Made by a program: the position numbers and the translations under genes. Under the pieces are notes generated by a model. The model did not search any database. It saw nothing but the letters and a program-made list of their open reading frames with translations, and was not told where the DNA came from. From NCBI GenBank assembly GCA_029378245.1, contig JARKIF010000008.1, positions 2,418,001 to 2,482,000 of the forward strand: DNA of 64,000 bases, read 5' to 3'. This DNA comes from Roridomyces roridus (taxonomy: Eukaryota; Basidiomycota; Agaricomycetes; Agaricales; Mycenaceae). Shown here one piece after another: positions 1 to 12,300 of the stretch (the first letter of the stretch is position 1; each line of letters begins with the position of its first letter).

Positions 1-2
1 CT

Positions 3-389
3 CGGGTCGGCACCACCATCAACTCCCGCCCGCCGCACTACCGCCCCTCGAACGGATGCCCGATCCCATTCCTCCAGCCGTACTTTGACCCCACTCCGCA
101 GAGCATGGTCCTCGCGCAGGGCCTTAACCGCGAGCCCCACCGGTTACTTCACATTTTCTACTCGCCCATCGCTCTCGCCAAGACGTCGCCGATCAACCGG
201 GCGATCTACCACATTAAATTTACCGGCCCTGCGCCCGAGCCTTGGGCCGGCACTGTCACCGAAAGCTGTGGTTGCGGCCTCCAGTGCGTCATAACGAATC
301 CACTCTCAGATTTGGACATTTATCAGTTGTCAGCTGCCCTTGCAGCCCTTGCAAATGCTAGAGGGTGGATGCCAAAACTGCTGGGTTGA
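3..389 (+). CDS. Partial hypothetical protein, 3' end only
   Basis: One frame is open from the left edge of the window to a TGA at 387-389, giving about 128 residues with no start codon inside the window before Met at 105. The composition looks coding: Pro-rich, then a Cys cluster C-G-C-G-L-Q-C near codon 96, then a Leu/Ala-rich tail. I recognise no domain. The gene probably starts left of the window, and an intron could end the exon before the visible stop. An out-of-frame open stretch overlaps at 85-294 but looks less protein-like. No partner or function can be assigned. Confidence 0.35.
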   Translation, partial: RVGTTINSRPPHYRPSNGCPIPFLQPYFDPTPQSMVLAQGLNREPHRLLHIFYSPIALAKTSPINRAIYHIKFTGPAPEPWAGTVTESCGCGLQCVITNPLSDLDIYQLSAALAALANARGWMPKLLG

Positions 390-553
390 GTCATGTCGTT
401 TAAGTACTTACTACAACATTCCCCCCGTGTAATGTCATCGTCTCAAAGAGCCTTCGGCGATACTCGCGCGTCTTGGCCGACCGAATTCCACATCAACATC
501 CTCGTTGCGAGGGCTCATGAGACTCGGACTGCGTCTGTCTGAGATGACCCAGT

Positions 554-2605
554 TCAATCAGAATTACTGAGGACGTACCATGATACCCGCCGACGACCCG
601 GATTCGGTGCTTGACTTTGATCCTCTTCGTCGTCCTCGGCCGAGAGGTCTGCAGATCCAAAAGAGAAATCCGGCGAAGGCATCGGCCCGTCTGGTAGGTC
701 GGCAGACGAAGTCCAAAACTCGGAAAAGCGCGATCGAGTCAGGGCAGCGTTCTTGCAGACAGTGCATGTGAATGGCTCCCCAGTCTCAACACAGTCGTCA
801 TGGCTCCAAACTCGACACAATTGACACTGGATCGTCGGACGCAATCCTGGGTCTAGAAACAATGAGTTGTATGTATATTTCAAGGTCGAATTAGGATGTC
901 ACTGACCGCGCTCGCCACACGTACACCAAAACCGATCGTTCGCGCTTACGAGCTCATGACAAACTGCACACACTTCCAGCAGACTCGGCGCCCCATGACA
1001 AATGACCGCGCTATCATCTGTCCTTGCCGCCAGCGTGACCTCCTCGCGGACGTACCCCGCACACCGATGAGCGCCATTCCCCGACGATGGGTCCACCTCC
1101 GTCCAGACAAACTTCCTAATTGGAAGTCCCATCTCCATGTCCCGGTTGATTTTTCCCGAAACGCGGGATAATGAGTGGACTCTCCTCCTGTCCAGTGTTC
1201 GCCAGACGTATTCCCTCCTGGGAGGAATCCTAGGCGCATCGGTGGGTTTTCCAGCGCTTGTCCAGCCATCGGCGTTCAAAGACAAGACCATCTCCAAGCC
1301 GAATCGGCGAACTTGGGATGGATCAAGTACGACTGGACTGCGCTCGATATCCTCGGCTGGACTTGCTTTAGTTTCAACATTCGACAATACCGGAAGCACT
1401 CACGATGCAGCATACGATTTGCAGATCGTAAAACCTAGGACAGTTCAGCAATGCAATCGAATCAAGGAGAATCAAGCTCACCTTGCGACACAGCGTGTCG
1501 AAAATTCTCCACGCACAGGCAGAGTTATCTCCAGCCTGTGCAATGTCGTCCGGGAAATAATCGTAAATATTACTTGCAGGCTTGGGTGGGTCAATCCCGA
1601 TTGAAAACCGGTCGTTATCGTCAATAAAGACGTCGAAATTCTAGCCCAAGTTGTCAAGCAGATGCTGGATTACATTGGTGGCTTTACCTCGATTCCGAGA
1701 GGCGCCAGGGATATTCCCTGATCACTGAGATAATTCATGCCCGCCTGTAGTCGGGGTTCATTAACAGGCGAGTTCGTGAGGAAGAGAAACAACTTACAGA
1801 AAGACCTGCAATCATCTTGAATCCCAAGGTGACGCTCCTACCGAGGTCGTCCTTGAGTGCAGCGGCCAATGGACCCTCTGCGGTGTTCCGATGAGCTGTG
1901 GAGCGTGTCGTCAGCCGTGGGCGCTTCGCTGAGATGAATGGAGCAAGTACCATTTTCATAAACTATATACTGATTTAGGGATGCCGGGGAAGATACGCCT
2001 TGAATCTGCAAGACGTTGGGATGGCTGGGGCGGTCTCGTAAGATTCGTTTAGAAAAGGTCTTGATACGCACAAGAGTGCCCTTGAAAGCGCCACAGTCGA
2101 TTCCAATTGCTTCATCGCATGAGTCGACGAAAATAATTCCGGATTGCAGCCATACCTCCCTAGCTGTCGGTCCACGATGAAAGACCTTGACGATAACCGC
2201 ACGGCCCTTGACTTTTCCCGCATGCAATAAATATCCTGGACCGCTGCCGATTTCAAGGACGAGTTTGATGTGCTTTTTGGCGATGACCTGCGACGGGCGG
2301 TTCAGCCCGCGTCTATATGTGAATTCCGCCCTGGGCGCTTACCTGAAGTCCATCCTGCCCCGCTCCTCGATAGCGTTTATGTGTGTGCTGCTCCGAGTCT
2401 TGCTGAGGCATGTCTAGCAGATCTACCCAGGGTGAGGATCCTCTGCCGAGACACCAAAGGATGCTGGCACACCTTCAATGCGACACGTCGACGTCCTCCG
2501 GCGCTTCCTCTCGGGCCCGTGGAAGTTGTATACCACGTTACCCCGGATATGGGTATACTGGCCCTCTCCCAAGGCGAAATTTTGTGCATTCTCGATGAAT
2601 GACAT
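554..2605 (-). CDS. Kinase-like domain protein with C-terminal PHD-type zinc finger
   Basis: Joining exons 2605-2473, 2413-2343, 2287-2156, 2109-2072, 2024-1951, 1895-1798, 1744-1688, 1640-1482, 1434-1404, 1365-907 and 852-554 gives 516 residues with every splice phase closing on GT..AG sites (introns 38-59 nt). The N-terminus is short and glycine/asparagine patterned (ALGEGQYTHIRGN), then basic. Residues from about 70 resemble a protein kinase N-lobe: EIGSGPG loop, then GRAVIVKVF with the lysine. The HRD and DFG motifs are not recognisable (ENFDVFIDDNDRF at that place), so a pseudokinase is likely. The C-terminal third has C-x-C, C-x2-C, H-x2-C and C-x2-C, a C4HC3 PHD pattern split by the last intron. 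An acidic tail follows. I know similar kinase-like/PHD proteins as an expanded agaric family without a settled role. Chromatin reading is inference from the PHD only. Confidence 0.82.
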
Positions 2606-2936
2606 CCACCGCGAGCTCTGTAGAGCCTGGAGGTGGCCGCGCACCGTATGTAGAGGTGGGAGAGAAAGCTGTTCAGGAAGTCAGATTTGTAACAGAGGTC
2701 CCACGACCGTCGTACTGGAACCGGACCGAGTGGAGATGGGGACAATGACTTTGCGACAACCTGTGTCTGTGATGCGAAGGAAGCGGGCTGCGGAGATGTC
2801 GACAGATGGTACGGAAGACAAAAAGTAAATAGCCGAGTCGCGTCTGGTGACTTCAAACTTGTCGCTTTGCAGGACGGAACAACCAATGCCGAAGGTTTCG
2901 AGTGGAGGAGATTGTGGGATTGAACTTGAGAAGGGT
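2606..2936. other. Intergenic, promoter side of the kinase-like gene
   Basis: This 331-nt gap lies between two minus-strand genes. It holds the 3' flank of the BTB gene and the upstream region of the kinase-like gene. Open frames on both strands here show no family features and I see no clear TATA box. Confidence 0.4.
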
Positions 2937-4062
2937 TTACAAGAACTCGCTAAATTGGGGTATTTTTGCGATTCTCTCCTCGACACACTTTCGCCAACGT
3001 TCGAGGTCGCGGAGACAGCATTGTTGCCAAACTTCGTCCCCGGTATGGAAGATAGTATTCAAATTGCGGAGACTGCCGATACCTCGGCCCAAATCTATCA
3101 AGATCCAGAAAGCAGCGTCCCTGTACTGGTCGTCGGGACCGTGTGTGGTGTTCTCAGTATGTGAATGTTCGACACGGCCGGCACACACAACGTCGTCGTG
3201 GACGGAATCTTCGAGGGCGGCCTGCCACTCGTCCCTGTAGCGAGCCTATGGTGTACTTTTCAGTAAGATGTGACGTCCGTACCGCGGACATGATACCCAT
3301 GGGAGAATCAGATACGGTGGAAGAATCTGCATAACTTGGTAGCTGGGCATGCTAACGATAATCGGTGCAACCTTGTCGAAAAGAGCCGCATAGTCGTGCT
3401 TCGCCGCGTACGCTGCCACATCGAGAGGATGCTCGTGTGCCATGCTCCTATAATACATATTCTATCATTAACTGCCGAGAAAAAATCAAAAGCAGAATCA
3501 CCACGCACCAAAATCGGCCCCGACAATTACTCATCGCCGGAAAGACCTTATACTTCTCCGCTGCCTCCGCCAGCGGTTTAAGCACCTCGAGAGGAGCGGT
3601 GTCTAACGCTGGCTGGGGCTGGGGATACAGGAATTGGAACAACAGCTCGAGTGTCGCGGACGCCTCCGGTAGCTCAAGGACCTCTCCCGTGGACGCCATC
3701 TCGCCAGGGAAACCGCTTGCACAGATGTCGAGATTCTTGCGGTGGAGATGGAAGAGAACGTTGTCAGAGGATCTGAAAGTAACATCTGCGTGCGGGAAAT
3801 TGACTGCACGGCGGTGCGGACACTTATTAGATTGTACGAGTGAGCAAAAATGAGAGTGCTGACATTTCTCAGACACGACAGCTGAACCGTCTTCGTTATG
3901 TGCAGCATTAATGATCGGAAGTGAGGAGTGATTCTCGGCGGGTTTTGACGTGTATGCACGAGCAGCAAGTCGGAGGGCAGAGCCAGTGTGACGCGGTTTT
4001 GTCGCAGACCACGCTCGGCTGGGGTTGGAACGAAGAGCGCCGTGGCGAAGGAAGGATTGCAT
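2937..4062 (-). CDS. BTB/POZ-domain protein
   Basis: Exons 4062-3877, 3822-3509, 3447-3297 and 3245-2937 join in frame to about 319 residues. The second exon carries the BTB core: HADVTFRSSDNVLFHLHRKNL, then LPEASATLELLFQFLYP and LAEAAEKYKVFPAM. The third exon continues with EHPLDVAAYAAKHDYAALFDKVAP, and the last ends WRKCVEERIAKIPQFSEFL, the usual closing block of the agaric BTB family. BTB domains mediate dimerisation and can act as cullin-3 adaptors. No second domain (Kelch, zinc finger) is present, so the role here is open. The three internal joins are secure. The start is the weak point: the first 62 residues are untypical and an alternative short first exon is possible. Confidence 0.82.
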
Positions 4063-7000
4063 CCTATGCGATGGTCAGTGCGTTGGCAAATGAAGCAAGA
4101 CTGTGGAACCTAGCACCGAGAGCCGTAAGTAGGTCTGGTGAAAAAGATGAAAAAATAGGAGTCGGAGTTATCAGCGATCAAGGGACAAACTTTCCAAAAC
4201 AATGGCATTGGTGTCTCAAGTCTGGACTCGGTACAGACTCATTACACGGCGCGCCACCCCGCTGGATGTCCGAGCCGACTACACGCACAACTCGTCCCGG
4301 GGTCTTCACGACTTCCGTGGCGTCCTTGAAGCCTCGTCCTCCCCGAGTCCCGTCCACGCACCAGCACCCCCACCCCCCAAACGCTTGCGCACCCAAGAAT
4401 GGGAAGAGCTACCCTCCCGCCCCTTCGCCACCGTACCCGCCCTTCCTCCTCTCCGATCTTGAACGGTGAGCACATTGGTAGAGCCCACGGTACGACGCTG
4501 ATCCTGAAAACGCAAGCAGGGATGATTCATGAAGTAAAAAAAAGGGTCCACGGCTGGCTGCATCTGTGCATGTACACTGCGTGCAGCCGCGTGCCTGCAC
4601 TACATCAGACGGGAAGGGGAAGACCATAAGGTCATGCCGACGAGTCGGGATACCACGCACGATCGGCCGACCAAACGCGAGCGAGCGCGTGCGGGTAAAC
4701 AACGGCCAGCGTGGAAGTGTATCTCCCACGTCAAAGCGAGTAGACTGGTCCAGCAATCCCGATAGCTTGTAGTACGGGCGGAGACCCCAATGACAGATAG
4801 GTACCCATGGGCCCTATCATGCCCGAACGACGAGCCATGGCATTCTTATCCCAAGAAGCCAAGTCGCCGAAACGACCCAGCTCGCTCCGTCCGAAGCGGA
4901 TGGCGTCGGCGGCCGCGAACCAGCCCGCATAGGCGACAGAAACCAGAAGACGTCGTAGGCGAAAGAAGCCAGCGGACGCGGGGTGTCTGCCAGACGAACG
5001 TCTAGACGATCCCAATGAATAGTAGGGAAGAAGCCCGGTGGCGACGGACTCCGAATATGAGCGCGAGAAGCGTGGACGAAAGCGCATCCTCCGTGTCCGA
5101 CAGATGCGTCGAGAACACAAGGGGAGCTGACCAAGCTGCGGGCAGTCCTCCTCGCTCGATTCCAAAGGTCGCACGGCGATTCTAACAGCACATCCACCGC
5201 CGCTATGCCCAAAAGGCTGCACGAGATTGAGACGGCATTCCTGGAGGGCATCGACGCCTGCTCTCCACGGAAAGCCTGCCCCGAGGCCCACACGCCGCCC
5301 GAACCAGAAAAGAGAAGGAGATAGAGTTTCGAGAGCTCACCCTACACCCGGACCCTCCCTCCCAGCATCTGCAGACCAGCAACGGCGGCTGCCCGAGCTC
5401 AGTGCGCAGCGTGTACAGGTCCGCCTTGCTGTTAGTACACTCCCCCTCCAGTAGGGATCTTGCACGGAGGGGCTGCATATTTGTGCCAATCTGGGAAGCA
5501 AAATGAGCGATGACGAGGGAAAGAGGGACGAAGAACGAGATACCAAGAGCTCCAGAGGGGAGGGATAAAGTGTCCCGTTGCCGGTGTATTCCTCCCGCGG
5601 AGGGACCTCTTGTGCGGATGATCCACAAATTCGTTTTGTCCAAACTTGAAGGAGGCCGATCTGAAATGCAAGGTCAGCGACGACAAGACAGAGGAGATGG
5701 AGCAAGATACCAGCTCGGCAGCAGAGGGGGAGGAGTACAGTGGGTGGATTGACAAGTTGGTAGCCGGGCGCGGAAGGGACCTGGATCTTGCGGGTGGAGG
5801 AGGAGACGGAGAATGGTGGTAAAGATAAGGTAGGGGTATCGTAAAGACGGACGACTCGGAGATCAGCTAGGCAGCAGAGGGGGAGGAGTAGAGTGGGTGG
5901 ATTGGGAAGTTGGTAGCCGGGCACGCAAGGGACGGAGGAGACGCAGGAATGGTGGTAAGGATATCGTAGGAGTACGACTGCAAGATGTACGGGAAGTAGA
6001 AAGGGATTTGGGAGCAACAGCAGATAGAGCTAGTCAAGGGACGCGGAAAAGCAGGGGAGAGAAGAAAGTGAAGCGGTAGGTGTATGTGGAGAGGCAACGA
6101 GGAGGAAAGGAAGCGCAATACAGTAGGGAGCGGAAGGTATAGAAAGGGAGGTTTGGAGAGTGTAGGACTTTGACTTTGGGCTGGGAGATATGGTATCCGG
6201 GAAACGTGGGCCCTATGACGGACGGAAGGACGTCCTGGACAGTGAAGGCGGCCAGTGGGTGGTTAAGTAGTGAAGGAGGCCGCAGGCGAGGAATTGTGCA
6301 TGGAGGATGATGACATGCTGTACAGAATATCAGGAAGAGAGCGAGCGGCACCATAACTCGATGCCCACTCAGGTGGAGTCTGAAGATAAGCTTCAGCTTG
6401 CATACTTGACGGAGGGGAGATGCACACACCTGTGTACCGCGGCCATGCGCCCCGACTCGAGTCCTGTAAGAATGAGAATCGGTCAGGATCGAGACCAAAA
6501 GGCAACACAGAGGGAGGTCAGGTCAGATAGGAGCGAAAGACGAAGATGCAGGGTATCAACACGGAGATTCAGTGTGAACTATGCTTGTTTCGGTGGAAAT
6601 CATCGTGCGTGGGGGATGAAGAAGAGGACGCCGATAATACTCTGCAGAGACTGCGGGAGCAGCATGCAAGATATGGCGCAAACAGCGGGGAAAGAAGGAT
6701 GGAGGATGCTCACAGACGATTTCGGCCACTCAAGGGTATACGACTCCTCCGGTGCGTGGAGCGACGGAGCAGGATATACGTTCGTTAGCCAGCCAGGGGC
6801 AGCTACACCGCTCAATCCCAGGACCTGCATGATAAATGAGCAGCCGAAAAAGAGCGAGCCTCGAGGCTTACCTTCTCGGAGTCTCCGCAAGCTTGCAATT
6901 GGCCACCGCATCGGAAGTCTTCATCCCATTGGCTGGGCTTGTGCGCGTCAAGCTGGTCATGCAGCTCGAGCGGTGCATTTCGACTTTGTCAGGGCGTCGT

Positions 7001-7124
7001 CGACGTGAAAGAGCAAGTAGCTGGGTGACGGGGTGGCTCGGTGGCACGTGTACGCCACCGTAAACACGTGCAAAGCATCTTCTCCTCTTCCGGAGTCTTC
7101 CGGTCAGAACACCTCGTCGACGAT
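4063..7124. other. Gene-poor 3 kb
   Basis: Open frames of up to 233 codons exist (for example 6307-7008 plus and 4731-5291 minus) but they overlap on both strands, are Arg/Ser/Pro-rich in the manner of GC-rich non-coding DNA, and show no domain. A purine-rich tandem duplication sits at 5711-5990. Nothing else is supported. Confidence 0.45.
5711..5990. repeat. 153-bp tandem duplication, purine-rich
   Basis: A block beginning CAGCTCGGCAGCAGAGGG at 5711 recurs at 5864 as CAGCTAGGCAGCAGAGGG. The following GAGTACAGTGGGTGGATTG, the GTTGGTAGCCGGGC and the AATGGTGGTAA stretches are shared in the same order. The second copy has a short internal deletion. The plus strand is strongly purine-biased throughout. 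Confidence 0.8.
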
Positions 7125-9229
7125 ATGCACGAATGCCTTCAACTCGACGCTCTAGACAAGCTGCCTGTATCAATCCAGGTAAGTACTGCATCGCGCTCGG
7201 TTCAAGCCTCTGCGCTCACTGGCGCCTGCAGCAATTAGCATTGACTGTTCTGGACGGCTCTTTCGACAACTTGGAGCTTCTCTTTGAGAGGACGCCAAAG
7301 GATAGCTGGGTACTCCTACTCCCTGTGATATACGAGCTGCTGGATCCGGGATGCATTCCGACCAGTGGCGACTCGAACAAGTTCTTTCCGATAGCTTGTG
7401 CCGCGCTGTTTGCCATGGATAAAATCGCGTACATATCGGGAACGCCGAATGAAGTGGGCCTTGACTTGTGGCCCCGATTCTGGGCTTGGTTTCTCTTCAT
7501 CGAATCTGATTGCCAACACCGGGATGACCGCGACAGTGAACGAGTCGCATGCACTCGTATTATTCGTTGCGCACATCACTTCAGATGTCTTCATCATATC
7601 GACACGAATACGCTGCTTCAAAATACACCCGGTTTGTTCAGCGCCGTGACGCGAGCATGGCAATCGGCCCTCCAGTTACACGGAAGCGGTGGGACGCCGG
7701 AGGGTCCAACTTCAATGGAGACCGTTTTGCAGCTCAGGGTGGCACTCGCGTTCCTGTCTACGGATCCGAAGCCTTGGAATACTACGAGCCCCAGGATGCT
7801 GCAAGAACTCGTGGATGGTGCAGACAGTTCCCCAGGCGTGTTTGCGAGTGTGCTTATTCAACACATCCACATCGCATTGGGCCTTTTGACCACAACCACG
7901 GAAGTCCTAAACGCCGCTGGATGGATACAATTACCACAACTCATCATCTTCATTGACTTCCTCCACGATATCGATGCTGCGGATCGCCTTCATGCGGAAC
8001 TTCCACGCCAGATTCTTCGGGAATTTGTAGAACAACAAGATCTCATTCCCTCCCTATTTCACGTGGTACGCACGGTTGCAGCTATTCCAGTAACCTAAGA
8101 TTCAGACAACGTCGCGAACGGGTCTTTGCAACTATTGACCAAACTGTTGGTCGGCAAAGAAATCTGCGGCGCCGCAGCTCGTGCGAACATCATAGCCGGT
8201 CTTCTGCGCAGTGCAGTCCTTTGCGCGCAGAAGTCCTACCTGCCCAGGTCGCACGTTTTGTTCAAGTCCGCTTTGCTCAGTATCCTCCCACATTTCACGC
8301 TCCACCGGCGAGTCCTGCGCCGCATCCGGGGTGCTTTAACGAAAGCAGAACCCTACGCGATCAAAAGGCGATTCGCGACGGCGGGATTTCTGTCTGCGTG
8401 GACGCACTTTGCGGGTGTGGCGAAAGAGAGGCTTGCCGTTCTCGATGCCTTCGAGTCGGGAGAAACGCTCCACATGAAAAGCTGCGATAATATATCGGTA
8501 TGTACGCATTTCTTCCATGCTACTCACGCTCATGTAAATGCCGCAGTGCAACAAGCTGGCGGCCAAGACAGATTTCATGCGTTGCTCTGCATGCAAGAAA
8601 TCGTATTACTGCTCTAGGGACTGCCAAGCAACCGATTGGAACGACGGAGGCCATAGAGAGGCCTGCGAGGAAAGCACCGAAACTCTCCTTTGCGGTGAGT
8701 GCGTTTACGTGGGACCATAATTTTTTGCAATCTCGTCCATAGATGAAAGAATGTCTTCGACTACCCGAGAGCAATCCTTCATCCGGATGGTTCTCCATCG
8801 CGACTACCTCAAGGCCAAAAACAGATCTTCCGGGATACTATCAAGTGCCTGCGCGAGCACCCCGGTGCCGGGTATTTTGTCGAGTTCAACTACGTTACGA
8901 CTCCCGTTGAGATCAATGTCTGTTCTCTCTCAACAGACTCAAAGACATTGAAACAACTTTCCCAACATCCTCAGTGGCAGCATATCCTGGCCCGAACTGC
9001 GCACAGCGAGGGGCCTACCACCTTGCATGTGGTTCAAATGGTGGCCGGTGAAACTGCGGGGTGCGTACCGATTCCATTGCGAAGCAGCAGCGGCATGGTT
9101 ACCAAGGAACTGGAACGCATTGCGCGTGACTCGGAGGCTGGGTCTGGAAGGCAGGGCGAGGCCGAGCTGGAGAGGATGATCCAAAATCTTGTGTTGAGGT
9201 CGTCGCATGAAGTAGAGGATATTCACTGA
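7125..9229 (+). CDS. MYND-type zinc-finger protein, reading frame broken twice
   Basis: Exons 7125-7178, 7232-8065, about 8106-8497, 8547-8694 and 8743-9229 encode a helical N-terminal body and a MYND finger (CDNISCNKL, then CSAC, YYCSRDCQ, H-x3-C), the layout of the large agaric MYND family. MYND fingers bind proline-rich peptides; the target is unknown. The start MHECLQLDALDKLP fits this family. Two problems are visible. At the second intron (8066-8105) no GT/AG pair keeps frame. Near 8815 the last exon needs a one-base shift between LHRDYLKA and KQIFRDTIKCLREHPGAGYFVEFNY. Both sides of each break are well conserved, so the damage is recent or reflects sequence error. The neighbouring MYND gene faces it tail to tail. 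Confidence 0.75.
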
Positions 9230-9516
9230 AAGTCGTTGACGACTCACGAGTTGGCTGGTCAGCTTCAAATTTCCCATAATGTATGCCATGCCAGCTGGAA
9301 TGAACTGAGCCGATAGTTTCAACTTCCTGTAACGCCTCTCAACACCAAAGGTTGAAACATGGTTTCTGTGTGCGCAGGCAAATTGTTCTCCTTGTACGCA
9401 CTCCAGCTCAGATGCCCGCAACCTGTCGTTCCTAGAGGATACACTTTGCCCCAAAAAACAAGATGGATACAAGTACTGCAACGAGCATGAACACGCTTCT
9501 TCCCTTCTACTAGGTA

Positions 9517-11252
9517 TTAGACTGTTCCCGAGCGCCTGGAATGGAAACCTCTCCAGTCTGATCTACCCAGGCGGTCGCGGACGGCATTATCCCCCACTGT
9601 GCCGCCGGGATCCCTGCCTCGACGATCAGAGGTCTGGCGGGGATAATCATAATCATCGAATGATAGAGGGAAAACAAGGAGCACGTACGGACGACGCGCT
9701 GCATCTCGATACATCTGCTGCTCCATCTCATTGACCGCGACCACAAGCTCCGGAAACTCGTACTCGTCCATGATCTGCTTCATAATAGCAGCTTGGTCGA
9801 CACGAATACCCTGTGGCTGCGGGTCGTTGCAGTAAATAAAGCGAAGAAAATGCGCCAACATCGCAACGGCGCGGCGATCGCCTGTCATCAGTGCCTTGTC
9901 TCTACAGGCTCGAAAGGCTGCGCGGATCGAAGGGTCCGGGAAGGAGACGTATAATACGCAATCGTTCTCCAAGAAGATATGGTACTCTTTCTCGGAGGAT
10001 AGCGTATTCAGAGCTGAAACTTGGCATATGAGTGCTCCGGAGCGCTTGAAGCCGTGGAGCGGAGGGCCGATGCGGGATCCGGAGGAATGTTGTTCGGGAG
10101 TGGAAAGCGGCAAATCCTCGAACTGGAGCCAACGCCCACACTCCTTCTTATGTCCAGCTTTCCAGTCGACCTTTTGACAGTCACTGAGAGATTACAGGTC
10201 AACGGGGGCAATGAGCAAAACAGGAACATCACCGACGAGGAACAGTACAAAACTTCTCTCTGCACTGTATCCCAGCACCGTTTGCAGCGCGGATACTTTG
10301 TCGTCGTATCGTTCGGTTGCTGGCACGAATGGCAAACCTGCTTCGCTGTTGCGTACATCTCTTTCTCTTGGATGCAATATCCCTTGTTGGTTTCGCGCGT
10401 AGCTTTTGTGATACCCTTGGCCGCCTCCTCTCCGTAAAGCTTACGCAGTGTGGCTTGATCCACGCTGTCGTCTTTGATTCTCTTCAAGGGCTTGTGAGTC
10501 GCTTTGGACGAATGGAGTTGGGGGGTCGGTAACTCGAGGAAAGAGCAAAGCGTGAAGAATACGACGAAGCCTAGGCGAATGTGATTCAGCACTGGGTTGA
10601 ATGGTATGCTCAAAGTCTCACCGATCAACATGTTCCGTTCTGCAAGTATGAACGTGAGTGCGAACTGTTTATCCGTGGAGGTCCAGGCTTTCTGGTCGGC
10701 CGCCATTGCGTCCCATGCGGGATGTGCGATATAGGTAGGGCTCTCTGGGTCGTTATCGGTCGGGTTCTGCACCATCATCTCCTGAAAAAGGTCGAGGAAG
10801 AGTCGACCGTCTTGTCGATGGGACTCGACATCCATCTCTTTCGCGCAATAGTGACGGGCGTCATGAAGAGCAGGGTAGACGGAGCAAGTGGATACAAGCG
10901 CCGCGAGAATGAGATCTCCACGCTTTGCCGGCGTTGCCGACATCCATCGTCGTTGCAGCTCTTGTCCGACAAAGAACGGAGCCGCACAGCGTGTCATATC
11001 CAGCTGGGTGCCAGCCAAGATTTTCCGGATGCCACGAATGTGCTGAATCAGATGGTGGCGTTGTTCTGGGGTGTGGGTGCTGAACTTTGAGGTCATACAC
11101 TGAAGATTCCAAGCCTCGAAAAAGAAGATCGGCGTGCCAATGGGCATTTTGAGAGCGTACTCGGCGAGTAATTTCGCCCACTTTTCGTCCCATGCGCGGG
11201 GGTCAGAGGAAGCCAGCTGTATGCTGGGCGGCATAGGAATCGACGGGCTCAT
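9517..11252 (-). CDS. MYND-type zinc-finger protein
   Basis: Exon 1 (11252-10237) and exon 2 (10183-9517) join across a 53-nt intron to 560 residues. The intron splits the MYND finger: CHSCQQPNDTTTKYPRCKRC before it, YCSSDCQKVDWKAGHKKEC after. All eight metal ligands of a C6HC MYND finger are present. The body N-terminal to the finger is helical and Leu/Ala-rich; the C-terminal 190 residues contain EYEFPELVVAVNEMEQQMY and may be coiled coil. The chosen start MSPSIPMPPSIQL is the first ATG in frame. An extra upstream exon at 11455-11330 (ATG at 11455, protein-like to NFREVKG) cannot be excluded, but I could not close its frame. Tail-to-tail with the other MYND gene. Confidence 0.85.
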
Positions 11253-12300
11253 GCGGGGTACAGGAGTCAGGACGCTGCGGTAAGATGGAGGCAAGGAAGA
11301 GGCAAGGCGAAAATTGTTTTGACGTTGATCCGGCGACGGATCATTCCTTTTACTTCTCGGAAGTTGGCAAGCACTTCAACCAGAGCACGGCGCCAGTCAG
11401 CGGGTTCAACGACCGGAGCGTCACGGAAGGCAAGAAAACAAGGGTGTGAAATCATGCCACTAGAAGTTGGAATTCAAGTTAATAATGTCTCTCGAGTAAG
11501 TAAGGACAAGTTACTGGTTGGTCGGTCCCCCCTCCGAGCCCTTAAAAACTTTTCCGGGAAGGGTATACTCGACCTTGACTCCTAGTCTCCCACTCCGGAT
11601 GTAATCCGATGCCAGTCCGCCGACTGGCACAATGTGAATGAGTACAAGGCGGCGTGGTCTAAACCTCGTTCAATCCTTCTCAGTGCGTTGCGCCGAATGA
11701 ACCGTCTCTCATTTTATATAATTCCCGCCGGAAGACGAAATTCTGCGTTCGATAATCCCTCGAGAAAGGACACTCCTGCCCGCGATTATACATGCATCCG
11801 CTCGAAATTTCAAATCTTCACCGTCGCCGTGAAATGCCTACGCGCGTGTCTTGACACGGGGTATTTCGTCCATTTCAACTACGTGCGCGGCGCCCCCGAA
11901 ATTTGCGCCTATCCCATCGAGTCCGAGGCCGATCAGCCGGGAAGGGAGTCGTAGGGGTCAGATTTGACCCAATGTATTTAACATAACCTGTGTTCAAAAG
12001 TCCGGAATTCATCGATCTGTTTTGTGAGCCTACAGCTTAACTGACCCACCATTAGACGCGCGTGGAAGATCCTAATGCGACCCGTTGACTCAATTGTTAT
12101 GAATTTGTGTCTTCAGACCTCTCGACCCATCCAATTCCAATTTTTCAAGGTGCACAAGGCTTCCGCATCGAGAAGATATTCGACTAAAACACGAACGGAT
12201 AGATGATCAAATTAAATGATGTGTGGAAACTCCTCCACCCTCCTGCAAATAATTTAAAACGAGACACGGCAAAGAAGACAAGAAATCCACACACCAAATC
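11253..12300. other. Intergenic with a MYND-tail relic
   Basis: Apart from the possible extra exon at 11330-11455 (minus) and the relic at 11634-11954 (plus, listed separately), this kilobase shows no gene. The part from 11955 to 12300 is AT-richer and featureless. Confidence 0.4.
11634..11954 (+). pseudogene. Fragment resembling a MYND-protein C-terminus
   Basis: The frame reads KCLRACLDTGYFVHFNYVRGAPEI before stopping at 11952-11954. This matches in order the tail of the MYND gene at 7125-9229 (KCLREHPGAGYFVEFNYVTTPVEI). No finger or upstream body precedes it: the 5' part of the open frame is unrelated. It is best read as a truncated gene copy. Only about 25 residues support the call. Confidence 0.45.

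Noticed and set aside
2270..2602. Plus frame ending ILALSQGEILCILDE, which recalls the cupin line TVILSGEIVCILDSG at 25 kb
   Set aside because: It is antisense to the first exons of the kinase-like gene, whose frame closes. The resemblance is about ten residues and has no flanking cupin motif.
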